Origin: Dokdonia sp.
GTDB lineage: Bacteria > Bacteroidota > Bacteroidia > Flavobacteriales > Flavobacteriaceae
Direction of reading: 5' to 3'
DNA length: 64,000 nt
Assembly: GCA_020630915.1 (NCBI GenBank)
Contig: JAHDIF010000007.1
Coordinates: 62,001-126,000, forward strand
The notes under the pieces were generated by a model. It was given only the letters and a program-made list of their open reading frames with translations. It searched no databases and was not told the origin of the DNA. Each line of letters opens with the position of its first letter. The first letter of the stretch is position 1. Shown one piece after another: positions 35,160 through 43,234 of this stretch. The position numbers were made by a program, and so were the translations under genes.

Positions 35160-36476
35160 TTATACCGCATCAGAAAGGCTGGTAAATGTAAAGTCGCGTA
35201 CCTTCATATACGGAATTAGACTTCCATCTACTCGCACTTGTTTACCGAGCGTTTCTAGATTATTAAGCATAATAATAGGGCTCTCATTAAAACGGAAATT
35301 CTTTACAGGGTACTTGATTTTTCCGTTCTCAATATAGAACGTCCCATCCCTTGTAAGTCCCGTATAGAGCAAGGTTTGTGGATCTACAGATCGTATGTAC
35401 CAAAGACGTGTAACCAGAATTCCTTTTTTAGTACTCTTGATTAAATCATCCAAGGAGGCATCTCCTCCGGCCATAATAAAATTACTCGGGAAAGGCACAG
35501 GATCTACTCCTTGTTTCTTTGCCCAATAACGGCCATAGGCAAGGTTTTTAACCACACCATTTTCTATCCAGGTCGTTTTTTTGAGTGGCTGGCCTGCTCC
35601 ATTCCAAGTAGGCGCTGGCACCTCATCATTAAGAGGATCTGACCAGAGTGTTACCCGCTCGTCTACAATTTTCTCTCCTAATTTAGTGCCGCCTCCTTTC
35701 TTAGACATAAAACTACGTCCTTCATCTGCAGATCGCGCATTGATGGAGCGTCCTAGTCCTTGCAATAAGCCAAGTCCAGCAGAAGGCTCTAAAATTACCG
35801 TGTACTTTCCAGGTTCAATAGCTTTTGCTTCTCGTGACATAACCGCTTTATCGATGGCTACTTTTGAAGCTTCGGCTGCGTCAAATTTTGTTACGTCATT
35901 AAAATCTCTTGTCACCCATCCCGATCCAGTTCCGTCATTAGTACGCATGGTTACGGTAAATTCCATATTTGTAGACTTGTTGTAAGCAAACAATCCATTC
36001 GAGTTCATCATCGCACTAAAACCTTCTCCTCCGTCTAGAAACCCCGCCGCTGTGACGTCTTTTAACTTTGCTGGCTGTATACTCGCTTCTGCCACCTGAG
36101 CTCTATACTCGGGCGTCATATTTGCTGTAGCTTCTACATAGGTTTTTGACTCGTCGTACGTTTGTGGCCCTAAAGGATCCATAAATTCTGGATTTTCTGG
36201 AGCAAGCTTTGCGAGTTCTTCTGCTCTCTTTATCACTTTTGCAAGTGAGGCATCATCAAACTCATCTATGGTTGCTGTTCCAGATTTTTTACCAAAATTT
36301 GCGGTAACCGCCATACTTTGATTGGACTGATGCCCGGCAGTAGATACAGAGTTACGAGCATAACGTATGTTACCGCTCTCACTACCACTTAAATTTATCA
36401 CACAGGCGTCTGATGTGGAAAAGCTCATTGCTTTCTCCATAATCTTTCTAGCCTCTTCTTTTGAAAATATTCCCAT
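35160..36476 (-). CDS. pmbA: PmbA/TldE-type protease subunit
   Basis: 438 residues of the TldD/PmbA family without the HExxxH motif, so it is the TldE/PmbA-type partner. Landmarks are SESGNIRYARNSVSTAGHQS near residue 30 and YTGLTRDGTFYIENGKIKYP near 380. In E. coli TldD and TldE form a heterodimeric metalloprotease that degrades unfolded peptides and matures microcin B17. It lies 26 bp after the tldD-like gene. It has no signal peptide, unlike its neighbour. Confidence 0.9.
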   Translation of the reverse strand: MGIFSKEEARKIMEKAMSFSTSDACVINLSGSESGNIRYARNSVSTAGHQSNQSMAVTANFGKKSGTATIDEFDDASLAKVIKRAEELAKLAPENPEFMDPLGPQTYDESKTYVEATANMTPEYRAQVAEASIQPAKLKDVTAAGFLDGGEGFSAMMNSNGLFAYNKSTNMEFTVTMRTNDGTGSGWVTRDFNDVTKFDAAEASKVAIDKAVMSREAKAIEPGKYTVILEPSAGLGLLQGLGRSINARSADEGRSFMSKKGGGTKLGEKIVDERVTLWSDPLNDEVPAPTWNGAGQPLKKTTWIENGVVKNLAYGRYWAKKQGVDPVPFPSNFIMAGGDASLDDLIKSTKKGILVTRLWYIRSVDPQTLLYTGLTRDGTFYIENGKIKYPVKNFRFNESPIIMLNNLETLGKQVRVDGSLIPYMKVRDFTFTSLSDAV

Positions 36477-36502
36477 TGTGTTTTTCTTTAAAAAATGACT
36501 AA

Positions 36503-38137
36503 TTAAACGTTACGACCTGTGTTAATCACATTAATGTCGTTAAATCGCGAAGTGGAACTTCCGTGAGAAACTGCACTTACTTGTGAAGGTTGCCCTTTTC
36601 CGTCAAAGAATGATCCAAAAAGACGATAATCGCTCTGGTCACATATTTTTGCACAAGAATTCCAGAATTCTTGTGTATTAGATTGATAGGCCACATCATT
36701 AAGCATTCCTACAATCTTTCCGTCTTTAATCTCATAAAACATCGTTCCTCCAAACTGGAAGTTATAACGTTGTTGATCAATAGAGTACGAACCTCTACCC
36801 GCAATATAAATTCCCTTTTCTACATCCTTAATCATATCATTAATAGAATAGGGTTCTTTACCCGCTTCTAAGGAAATATTAGGCATACGTTGGAATTGTA
36901 CATCATTCCAACTTTGTGCGTAGCAACAACCGTGTGATTCATTCTGACCAATCATTTTTACTTGATCACGAATTGCTTGATAGTTTACCAACACACCATT
37001 TCTAATGATATCCCATTGCTTGGTTTTTACACCTTCATCATCCCAACCTACATATCCTAGAGATCCTTCTTGAGTTTTATCTGCCACAATATTTACAATA
37101 TCACTACCGTACTTAAAGTTGCCCGACTTAAACTTGTCTATAGTGGCAAAACTCGTTCCTGCATAATTAGCTTCATACCCTAATACGCGATCTAGTTCTG
37201 TAGGATGACCTACACTCTCATGTATGGTAAGACCTAAATGATTAGGCTCTAAAACAAGATCATACTTTCCTGCATCTACAGACTTAGCAGTAAGCATTTG
37301 CTTTGCTTGTTTTGCTGCCATTGTAGCGTCTTCTATAATATCGTAACTCTTTCTATAAAGTTTTAAACCATCTGGTCCTTCTAGTTTTTCTGAGGCTAAG
37401 CCATCCATATACTCATAGCCCATTCCCATAGGTGCGCTCATTGCCTGGCGCGTTTTAAACTTACCATCTCCCACGGCGGTAACTCCAAATGTAGGCCATA
37501 TACGATGTACATCTTGGTCTATGTATGATCCTTCTGTAGAAGCAAAATATTTTTGCTCATTCACCATAAATAAGGCCGAGTTTACAAAGTTTGCACCGTT
37601 TTGCTGAGCAGCCGCATTGGCGCTGAGCAATAAGTCTACCTTTTCAGAAACAGGAACTTCTTTAAAATCCTTTGTGATGGGCGTTTTCCAGGACACTTCA
37701 CCGTAAGACTTAACGGGAGCCAGCTCTACTGGGTTTGTTTGAAACTTAGCATTTGCCTTTGCAATAGCAACTGCTTGCTCTGTAGCTTTCTTAATTCCAT
37801 CTTGGGTCACGTCATTTGTAGAGGCAAAACCCCAAGTACCATTTGCAATAACACGTATTCCTATCCCAAAGGATTCTGTGTTTACAACACCTTGTACTTT
37901 ATCTTCTCGTGTACGTACAAATTGGTTTAAATATCTTCCTATTCTTGCATCTGCATACGAGGCTCCCAATCCTTTTGCGGTATTAAGGGCAACATCTGCA
38001 AGTTGCTTTTTGATAATTACGTCCATTCCTGGTTCTAGGAGTGCTTCTGTCGAGATGTTATTCCCCATCAAAAGGGAAGGCATCATTGCTGCGCCTACTC
38101 CCATTCCGGCCAGTTGGACAAAATTTCGTCTTTTCAT
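36503..38137 (-). CDS. tldD: TldD-type metalloprotease subunit with a Tat-like signal
   Basis: 544 residues. The zinc motif is HESVGH in GLTIHESVGHPTELDRVL, near residue 305, as in active TldD. It begins MKRRNFVQLAGMGVGAAMMP, a twin-arginine-like signal with a hydrophobic stretch, so this subunit seems to be exported or membrane-anchored. The usual TldD is cytoplasmic and about 480 residues; the signal explains part of the extra length. It precedes pmbA on the same transcript. Whether the two subunits meet in one compartment is open. Confidence 0.9.
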   Translation of the reverse strand: MKRRNFVQLAGMGVGAAMMPSLLMGNNISTEALLEPGMDVIIKKQLADVALNTAKGLGASYADARIGRYLNQFVRTREDKVQGVVNTESFGIGIRVIANGTWGFASTNDVTQDGIKKATEQAVAIAKANAKFQTNPVELAPVKSYGEVSWKTPITKDFKEVPVSEKVDLLLSANAAAQQNGANFVNSALFMVNEQKYFASTEGSYIDQDVHRIWPTFGVTAVGDGKFKTRQAMSAPMGMGYEYMDGLASEKLEGPDGLKLYRKSYDIIEDATMAAKQAKQMLTAKSVDAGKYDLVLEPNHLGLTIHESVGHPTELDRVLGYEANYAGTSFATIDKFKSGNFKYGSDIVNIVADKTQEGSLGYVGWDDEGVKTKQWDIIRNGVLVNYQAIRDQVKMIGQNESHGCCYAQSWNDVQFQRMPNISLEAGKEPYSINDMIKDVEKGIYIAGRGSYSIDQQRYNFQFGGTMFYEIKDGKIVGMLNDVAYQSNTQEFWNSCAKICDQSDYRLFGSFFDGKGQPSQVSAVSHGSSTSRFNDINVINTGRNV

Positions 38138-38435
38138 CTGTTTCTTTTTAGTGTCACTTAATTGTCAGATGTAATTCGCCTTAAAACTTAATGGCACGCT
38201 ATGCCGTTTTGTTCCGTTGGCTCATTTCATAAGATTTTGCGATTTTGGTTGAAATTAAATACACTTTTATCATAAAATGATTAAAAGCACTATAATATCT
38301 GAAATATTGTCAAGGAGAACGCAACTAGAAATGCTAATTATATCTTAAATTTTTATGCTCTACAGCATTATCCTTCTGATACTTGCAAATCTTACAAGCC
38401 CGCTCTCGAGAAAGCGTACCCCAAAATAATCCCAT
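38138..38435. other. Non-coding stretch upstream of tldD
   Basis: No convincing gene is seen in this AT-rich stretch. It holds a decayed palindrome GCTCTCGAGAAAGC (38402-38415) and an imperfect inverted repeat around CTTTTATCATAAAATGATTA (38266-38286). The tldD promoter should lie here, but no TAnnTTTG box was found on the minus strand. Confidence 0.5.
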
Positions 38436-38466
38436 AAAAAAAGGAACGCCAGACGTTCCTTTTTAC
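38436..38466. terminator. Terminator after the rhodanese operon
   Basis: GGAACG/CGTTCC stem with A-run and T-run flanks (AAAAAAAGGAACG, CGTTCCTTTTTA). It terminates the leftward rhodanese operon and can also serve + strand readthrough. Confidence 0.9.
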
Positions 38467-38487
38467 TATTATTTACGAAAACAGTTT

Positions 38488-38886
38488 TTACTCTATTTCC
38501 TTACCCTCATTGATCCATTGGGTTATCCCCCCCTCGAGGTCAAAAACTTTTTTAAATCCTGCTTCCTCTAAAAGTGCCGCACATTTTGCACTACGACCTC
38601 CTTTTGCACAATACACGTAAACAGGTTTATCCTTATCCAAAGAGGCAACTTGTTCATCCCAATTAGCTCCTTGATACACAATATTTTTAGCGTTTTCAAG
38701 ATGCCCTTTGCTAAATTCTCGTACGGTACGCACATCTATGAGTTGCACATCATCTACTTTTAAGGCTTCTTCCATATCTGCAACGGAGATGAGTTCGACC
38801 GTTTTTATTTCTTGTGCATTTCCTTCTTTGCAATTTATCAACGCTAAACTACCTAAGAGCACGAGTAATACTATTCTAATCTTCAT
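38488..38886 (-). CDS. Periplasmic rhodanese lipoprotein
   Basis: 132 residues: lipoprotein signal with lipobox LINC (Cys20), then one rhodanese domain with the catalytic loop CAKGGRS and LIDVRTVREFSKGHLENAKN. It should transfer sulfane sulfur at the envelope. It is third in an operon with another rhodanese (2 bp upstream) and the metallo-beta-lactamase/rhodanese fusion. Confidence 0.92.
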   Translation of the reverse strand: MKIRIVLLVLLGSLALINCKEGNAQEIKTVELISVADMEEALKVDDVQLIDVRTVREFSKGHLENAKNIVYQGANWDEQVASLDKDKPVYVYCAKGGRSAKCAALLEEAGFKKVFDLEGGITQWINEGKEIE

Positions 38887-38888
38887 TG

Positions 38889-39197
38889 TTATTTATTTAA
38901 AGCGTCCCAAGCGGTGTAACCTCCTACTAAATTGTAAGTTGTTTTAAAACCTAGCTGTCCCATTATTTGACAAGCCTGACCACTACGACCTCCAGAACGA
39001 CAATAAATATAGTAGTTTTTTGACTTATCGAGTTGCTCTACAGCATCAATAAATCCCTGTCCCATAAAAATATCTATATGAGCAGCCCCTTCTATCATTC
39101 CTTCATCTACCTCATCTTGTGTTCTAACGTCTAAGATTGCTGCATTTGCATCCTCTGCTATTTGTGCTTTCCACTGGTCTACTGTAATATCTTTCAT
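38889..39197 (-). CDS. Cytoplasmic single-domain rhodanese
   Basis: 102 residues, one rhodanese domain with active-site loop CRSGGRSGQA and AILDVRTQDEVDEGMIEGAA. No signal peptide. It overlaps the fusion gene by 4 bp (ATGA), so translation is coupled. Together the operon supplies cytoplasmic and periplasmic sulfurtransferases. Confidence 0.93.
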   Translation of the reverse strand: MKDITVDQWKAQIAEDANAAILDVRTQDEVDEGMIEGAAHIDIFMGQGFIDAVEQLDKSKNYYIYCRSGGRSGQACQIMGQLGFKTTYNLVGGYTAWDALNK

Positions 39198-40585
39198 TGT
39201 GTAAGTTTAAGTTGTCCTAATTCTGTTTTTTTAATGGCTCCATAGCCACCAAGTACATTTACCACATTTTCTACACCATACTGCCTTGCTATAGAAGCAT
39301 AAATGAGAGATCTATATCCTCCAGCACAGTGAATATGGTAGGTTTTTGCAGTATCTAAGGTGTTAACATTGGTATGCGCCTCGTCTAGGGATAAGTGTGT
39401 AATACCTTCTATGTGACTTGTGTTGTATTCTCCAGGTTTTCTTACATCTACAGGGTGTGCAATGCTGCCGTTACCTAAGCCGTCTACAAATTCTTGTGCA
39501 GTAACTTCTTGGATATCTGTGATTTCTTTGCCTGCTTCTTGCCAAGCTTCTATACCTCCTTCTAAGTACCCTAAACTCTTGTCATACCCAACTCTTGCTA
39601 GTCGCATTACCACTTCTTCTTCCTTTCCTTCTTCTGCTAGAAAAATGATCTTTTGATTGATATCGGGAATCAATGCCCCTACCCAAGGTGCAAATTGACC
39701 GTGAAGTCCTATAAAGAGTGCTTGTGGGTGGCTCGCTTTCGCGAAAGCGGAATTACTTCGAGTATCCAACACGAGCACATCTTCTTGACTTGCTAACTCT
39801 TCAAATTCTGCAACAGAGAGAGCCTTTGTACCTCGAGCAATGATCGTGTCAAAATCTTCATTCACACGTTTATTCATCGCTACATTTTCTGGAAAATACG
39901 CCGGTGGCATTGCCAGTCCCGTCGTTAATTCTTTAATAAAATCTTCTCGCTTGAGTTTAAAGGCATAGTTCGTTTCCTTCTGGCTTCCAAGTGTATCACT
40001 AGTCTCACTGCTCATATTCTTACCACAAGCAGATCCCGCACCGTGCGCAGGATATACTATTATATCGTTATCAAGCGGTGCAATTTTAGTATGCAAACTA
40101 TCATATAAATATCCTGCAAGGTCTTGAGTTGTAAGATCTGATTTTGCAGCAAGATCGGGCCTACCTACATCTCCTATAAATAAGGTATCTCCAGTAAACA
40201 GTGCTTCTTGCTTTCCTTCAGGAGTATGCAACAAGTAACAGGTAGATTCCATAGTATGACCAGGAGTATGTATCGTTTTGATCGTAAGGTTACCTATGGT
40301 AAATATCTCTCCATCTTTTGCACTATAATGATCATAAGCAGGAGTTGCATTAGGTCCAAAAACTATGGTAGCTCCTGTTTCTTTAGCGAGATCTACTTGA
40401 CCACTCACAAAGTCTGCATGAAAGTGTGTTAGGAAAATATATTTTATAGGCGCCTTGTTTTCACGCGCAAGATCAAGATATGGCTTCATCTCCCGAAGCG
40501 GATCTATAATGGCAGATTCTCCATTACTACTTATAAAATAAGCACCCTGCGCAAGACATTTTGTATATAATTGTTCAACAATCAT
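39194..40585 (-). CDS. Persulfide dioxygenase-like MBL protein fused to two rhodanese domains
   Basis: 463 residues from MIVEQLYTKCLAQGAYFISS. The N-terminal metallo-beta-lactamase domain has THFHADFVSG, HTPGHTMEST and FTGDTLFIGDVGRPDL, as in ETHE1-type persulfide dioxygenases that oxidise glutathione persulfide to sulfite. Two rhodanese domains follow: the first (VLVLDTRSNSAFAKASHPQA) has no catalytic Cys, the second has HCAGGYRSL. The palindrome at 39735 encodes AFAKAS in a loop of the first. I start at the ATG at 40585; ten upstream codons (MYFCHSKQGG) are poor. Confidence 0.92.
   Translation of the reverse strand: MIVEQLYTKCLAQGAYFISSNGESAIIDPLREMKPYLDLARENKAPIKYIFLTHFHADFVSGQVDLAKETGATIVFGPNATPAYDHYSAKDGEIFTIGNLTIKTIHTPGHTMESTCYLLHTPEGKQEALFTGDTLFIGDVGRPDLAAKSDLTTQDLAGYLYDSLHTKIAPLDNDIIVYPAHGAGSACGKNMSSETSDTLGSQKETNYAFKLKREDFIKELTTGLAMPPAYFPENVAMNKRVNEDFDTIIARGTKALSVAEFEELASQEDVLVLDTRSNSAFAKASHPQALFIGLHGQFAPWVGALIPDINQKIIFLAEEGKEEEVVMRLARVGYDKSLGYLEGGIEAWQEAGKEITDIQEVTAQEFVDGLGNGSIAHPVDVRKPGEYNTSHIEGITHLSLDEAHTNVNTLDTAKTYHIHCAGGYRSLIYASIARQYGVENVVNVLGGYGAIKKTELGQLKLTQ
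39735..39748. repeat. GCTTTCGCGAAAGC palindrome in the MBL-rhodanese gene
   Basis: Exact copy in the AFAKA frame (NSAFAKASHP), inside the Cys-less rhodanese domain. Confidence 0.95.
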
Positions 40586-40604
40586 TCCTCCTTGTTTTGA
40601 ATGA

Positions 40605-40612
40605 CAAAAATA
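40605..40612 (-). promoter_or_regulatory. -7 box (TATTTTTG) of the rhodanese operon
   Basis: TATTTTTG on the minus strand, 19 bp before the start at 40585. No clear -33 TTG was found. Confidence 0.4.
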
Positions 40613-40631
40613 CAATATTCTTATCGAGCTA

Positions 40632-40663
40632 AAAGTAAAAAACCGCAGTGGTGTGCTGCGGTT
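40632..40663 (-). terminator. Terminator of the thioredoxin-fold gene pair
   Basis: AACCGCAG (40641-40648) and CTGCGGTT (40656-40663) form a perfect 8-bp stem; on the minus strand a T-run follows. Confidence 0.85.
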
Positions 40664-40686
40664 ATCAACAATTTATATATAAGAAT

Positions 40687-41316
40687 CTATACTTTTATCG
40701 AGCATCCTATTGCTCTTGTTTCTGTTACTTCTATCTCTTTCCCTTCCAGTAAAGCGTTAATTGCATTCTCAAGAAAGCGCTCTTTTACAGCAGCCTCATT
40801 TCTAGAATTATCATCTATGGCTCCTATATACTTTACTTCGTTACCTCTTGCTGTTTTGTGCAAAAGATAAACGTGTGGAGTTTTTGTGGCACCATAGGCA
40901 GGATAAATTTTTTGCCCTTCGTCTAATAAGTAGGGAAATGTATACCCTTTTTCCTTTGCTCTTACCTGCATTTTTTCAAAGCTATCACCTGGCTGCGCTT
41001 CTGGATTATTAGGATTGATAGCAATTACTGGATAACCTTGGTTTTTATATTTTAAATCAAGAGCTATGATCCTATTTTCATTTGCTACAGAGAAAGGACA
41101 GGTATTGCACGTAAAGATTACCACAAAACCTTTAGCATCCTTATAGTCGTTTAAAGAAACTTGTTCCCCATCTATATTTTTTAGGCTGAAATCTGCAGCG
41201 ATATCACCCACATTATAACCTTTAGACCCCTCTCCTACCTTTCCTATTGTATTTACGGCAAAGGCAGATAGAATAAGCACTACTGCGAGTAACGTTAATA
41301 CTTTAAATGTTTTCAT
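40687..41316 (-). CDS. Exported thioredoxin-fold (AhpC/TSA-like) protein
   Basis: 209 residues: an N-terminal membrane or signal helix (FKVLTLLAVVLILSAFAV), then a redoxin domain with FTCNTCPFSVANE, a CxxC pair, and INPNNPEAQPGDSFE. It is probably an envelope thiol oxidoreductase of the 'thioredoxin family with CNTCPF' type. It overlaps the TlpA-like gene by 4 bp (ATGA), forming a two-gene operon. Confidence 0.88.
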   Translation of the reverse strand: MKTFKVLTLLAVVLILSAFAVNTIGKVGEGSKGYNVGDIAADFSLKNIDGEQVSLNDYKDAKGFVVIFTCNTCPFSVANENRIIALDLKYKNQGYPVIAINPNNPEAQPGDSFEKMQVRAKEKGYTFPYLLDEGQKIYPAYGATKTPHVYLLHKTARGNEVKYIGAIDDNSRNEAAVKERFLENAINALLEGKEIEVTETRAIGCSIKV

Positions 41317-41813
41317 AAAAATGTTTTTACTTGTTTTTCTAGTTCTTCATAGGTAAAAGATTGCTCAAAAAAACTTCTCTCACCTTTATTAAATATAATT
41401 GTCGCCGGTATTGCACCAGACCAATCTTGATCTACTTTAGGTATCCATTCATTTGCATTTCCATCGTCCAGCAGCACAACTTGTGATTCTAGTTTATGCT
41501 TTTCAATAAACTGCTCCAACCGTTCTATTTGATCTGGAAAATCTAGGCTCACTAGTACTACGGAGACATCATCTTGATAATTTTTTCCCAATTTTTCAAA
41601 ATAAGGAAGTTCTTTAATGCAGGGCTTACACCAAGTAGCCCAAAAATTTACTACCACAACTGGCGCTTTTACTTCTGTAAGATACGCCTCATACCCTTCA
41701 AAGTCTACAGTGGCAAAGGCCCGACCATTGACCTCTTCATCTATAGTTGTGGTGTTATTTTTTTCACCACAAGACAGACATGTCAACAAAAAATAGAGAT
41801 ACAGTTGTTTCAT
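41313..41813 (-). CDS. TlpA-like thiol-disulfide lipoprotein
   Basis: 166 residues: lipoprotein signal with lipobox LSCG (Cys15-16 region), then a TlpA/ResA-type domain with VVNFWATWCKPCIKELPYFE, the redox motif WCKPC. It reduces disulfides outside the cytoplasm, for example in cytochrome c maturation. It is first in the pair; its upstream region is shared with the divergent marR gene. Confidence 0.9.
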   Translation of the reverse strand: MKQLYLYFLLTCLSCGEKNNTTTIDEEVNGRAFATVDFEGYEAYLTEVKAPVVVVNFWATWCKPCIKELPYFEKLGKNYQDDVSVVLVSLDFPDQIERLEQFIEKHKLESQVVLLDDGNANEWIPKVDQDWSGAIPATIIFNKGERSFFEQSFTYEELEKQVKTFL

Positions 41814-41953
41814 CTATGTAAAACTAAAATATGCTTGTCCTTTTACAAGAGGTATTAACACACTTTAGCGTTTAACTGTTAAAGATTTCCTTTTGATTAG
41901 GGTTACAATTTTTAAAAAAAAGTTAAAATTTCCAAACGCACCCCAATTAACCA

Positions 41954-41986
41954 TACATTTGTATATACAATTATTGTAATGACAAT
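41954..41986 (+). promoter_or_regulatory. marR promoter -7 box with overlapping palindromic operator candidates
   Basis: TACATTTG at 41954-41961 is a TAnnTTTG box. It overlaps the perfect 12-bp palindrome TTGTATATACAA (41959-41970), and a second inverted repeat, ATTGTAATGACAAT (41973-41986), spans the marR start codon. This is a good place for MarR autorepression; inferred. Confidence 0.45.
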
Positions 41987-42428
41987 AGAAGATGTAATAC
42001 AAACCAGACAGTTACCACTTTCGCGAAAGCTATCTATCAACCTTCTCCTCACTGCGAGTTGGGCAACAGATCTTTTGCACGAAACACTCAAACCGTATGA
42101 GGTTTCATTACAGCAGTTCAACGTATTACGTATATTGCGCGGGCAGCAAGGAAAACCTGCAAATTTATCTACCATTAATGAACGAATGGTTACTAAAATG
42201 AGTAATACAACCAGACTCATTGATAAATTGCTTTCAAAAGAATATGTAGATAGAACCATATGCCCCACAAATAGAAGAAAAATAGAAATTACCATTACTC
42301 AAAAAGGTCTAGACATATTAAAAAAAATAGACCCTAAAATCACACAGGCTGAAGAAAAAATTACAGCTAATCTAGATACAAACAAACTCGAATTACTCAA
42401 TACTCTGCTCAATACTTTACGACAATAA
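41979..42428 (+). CDS. MarR-family transcriptional regulator
   Basis: 149 residues with the MarR winged helix: LSTINERMVTKMSNTTRLID, KLLSKEYVDRTICPTNRRKI (recognition helix and wing) and EITITQKGLDILKKID. MarR dimers bind palindromic operators and let go when bound by small ligands. The yceI-type gene follows at 18 bp, so this gene probably controls a two-gene operon, including itself. LPLSRKLS near the N-terminus is encoded by a decayed palindrome (ACTTTCGCGAAAGC, 42017-42030). It is divergent from the TlpA-like gene, with 165 bp between. Confidence 0.92.
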   Translation: MTIEDVIQTRQLPLSRKLSINLLLTASWATDLLHETLKPYEVSLQQFNVLRILRGQQGKPANLSTINERMVTKMSNTTRLIDKLLSKEYVDRTICPTNRRKIEITITQKGLDILKKIDPKITQAEEKITANLDTNKLELLNTLLNTLRQ

Positions 42429-42446
42429 TCACATAAAACAACAACA

Positions 42447-43022
42447 ATGAAAACTAAATTTTTTACTGCACTATTTGCATTATTCATCACAGGGGCTTTT
42501 GCTACGCATAATCCTATTAAAAAAGTAACTATAGATGCCTCTCAAAGCACCGTATCTTGGGTTGGCAAGAAAATTACTGGGCAACACTCAGGAACACTTG
42601 CTTTTCAAGAAGGGCATCTAGAAATGGATGGAGACAGGATTACTGGAGGAAAGTTTGTTGTAGATATGACCTCTTTACAAGTAACAGATTTAGGAGCTGG
42701 AAAAGGAAAAGAAGATCTTGAAGGACACCTTAACTCAGATGAGTTTTTTGGTGTAGAAAATCACCCAACGGCAACCTTTGAAATTACTGAAACATTTGAC
42801 AACGGAGATGCTTACAGTGTGATGGGTAACCTTACTATAAAAGGACATACAGAAGTAGTGAAAGTGCTGCTGAAAAAAGGCCCAAACAATACCTTCTCGA
42901 CAACTTTTAATGTAGACCGCACTAAATACGGTATCAAGTATGGTTCTGCTTCTTTCTTTGACGGACTTAAGGATAGAGCGATTAAAGATGAGTTTGAATT
43001 AACTATTAACTTAGTACTATAA
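42447..43022 (+). CDS. Periplasmic YceI-family protein
   Basis: 191 residues: cleavable signal ending near FITGAFA, then a YceI domain (STVSWVGKKITGQHSGTLAF, GGKFVVDMTSLQVTDLGAGK, DRTKYGIKYGSASFFDG). A lipocalin-like carrier for isoprenoid or other amphiphilic molecules. It is downstream of marR by 18 bp and followed by a good terminator. The MarR-YceI pairing is seen in other flavobacteria as far as I recall. Confidence 0.92.
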   Translation: MKTKFFTALFALFITGAFATHNPIKKVTIDASQSTVSWVGKKITGQHSGTLAFQEGHLEMDGDRITGGKFVVDMTSLQVTDLGAGKGKEDLEGHLNSDEFFGVENHPTATFEITETFDNGDAYSVMGNLTIKGHTEVVKVLLKKGPNNTFSTTFNVDRTKYGIKYGSASFFDGLKDRAIKDEFELTINLVL

Positions 43023-43040
43023 TACCCAACTTATTTTTTA

Positions 43041-43077
43041 CAAGCCTCTTTATTTTTTAACGAAGAGGCTTTTTTAA
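43041..43077 (+). terminator. Terminator after yceI
   Basis: AAGCCTCTT (43042-43050) pairs with AAGAGGCTT (43063-43071), then TTTTT. It separates marR-yceI from the trp leader. Confidence 0.9.
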
Positions 43078-43108
43078 TTTATAATACCTCCCTATCTTTA
43101 CAACTTAA

Positions 43109-43165
43109 ATGAAAAGAAACACAGTACATACTTGGTGGTGGAAAACACAACAATCGTTGTCGTAA
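43109..43165 (+). CDS. trpL: trp operon leader peptide
   Basis: An 18-codon frame reading MKRNTVHTWWWKTQQSLS, with three consecutive Trp codons at 43133-43141. It lies 70 bp before trpE and is immediately followed by the antiterminator and terminator elements described at 43147-43222. It is a sensor: when charged tRNA-Trp is scarce the ribosome stalls on the Trp codons and lets the antiterminator form. A TATCTTTA box at 43093-43100, one mismatch from TAnnTTTG, would leave only a very short leader upstream of the ATG. Confidence 0.9.
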   Translation: MKRNTVHTWWWKTQQSLS

Positions 43166-43222
43166 GCATCGCCTATATGTAAAAATCATAAAAGCAGCCT
43201 GTCTTACGACAGGCTGTTTGCA
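43147..43222 (+). promoter_or_regulatory. trp transcription attenuator
   Basis: Three mutually exclusive hairpins are visible. Pause hairpin: ACAAC 43147-43151 with GTTGT 43156-43160. Antiterminator: TGTCGTAAG 43158-43166 with CTTACGACA 43203-43211, 9 bp perfect, starting over the leader stop codon. Terminator: CAGCCTGTC 43195-43203 with GACAGGCTG 43208-43216, 9 bp perfect, loop TTAC, then TTTGCATTT. A ribosome stalled at the Trp codons frees the antiterminator strand; one that reaches the stop codon covers it and allows termination. Confidence 0.88.
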
Positions 43223-43234
43223 TTTACACCCAAA

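Noticed and set aside
35581-35985. A 134-codon frame opposite pmbA
   Set aside because: Shadow of a strongly conserved gene on the other strand, without promoter or homology.
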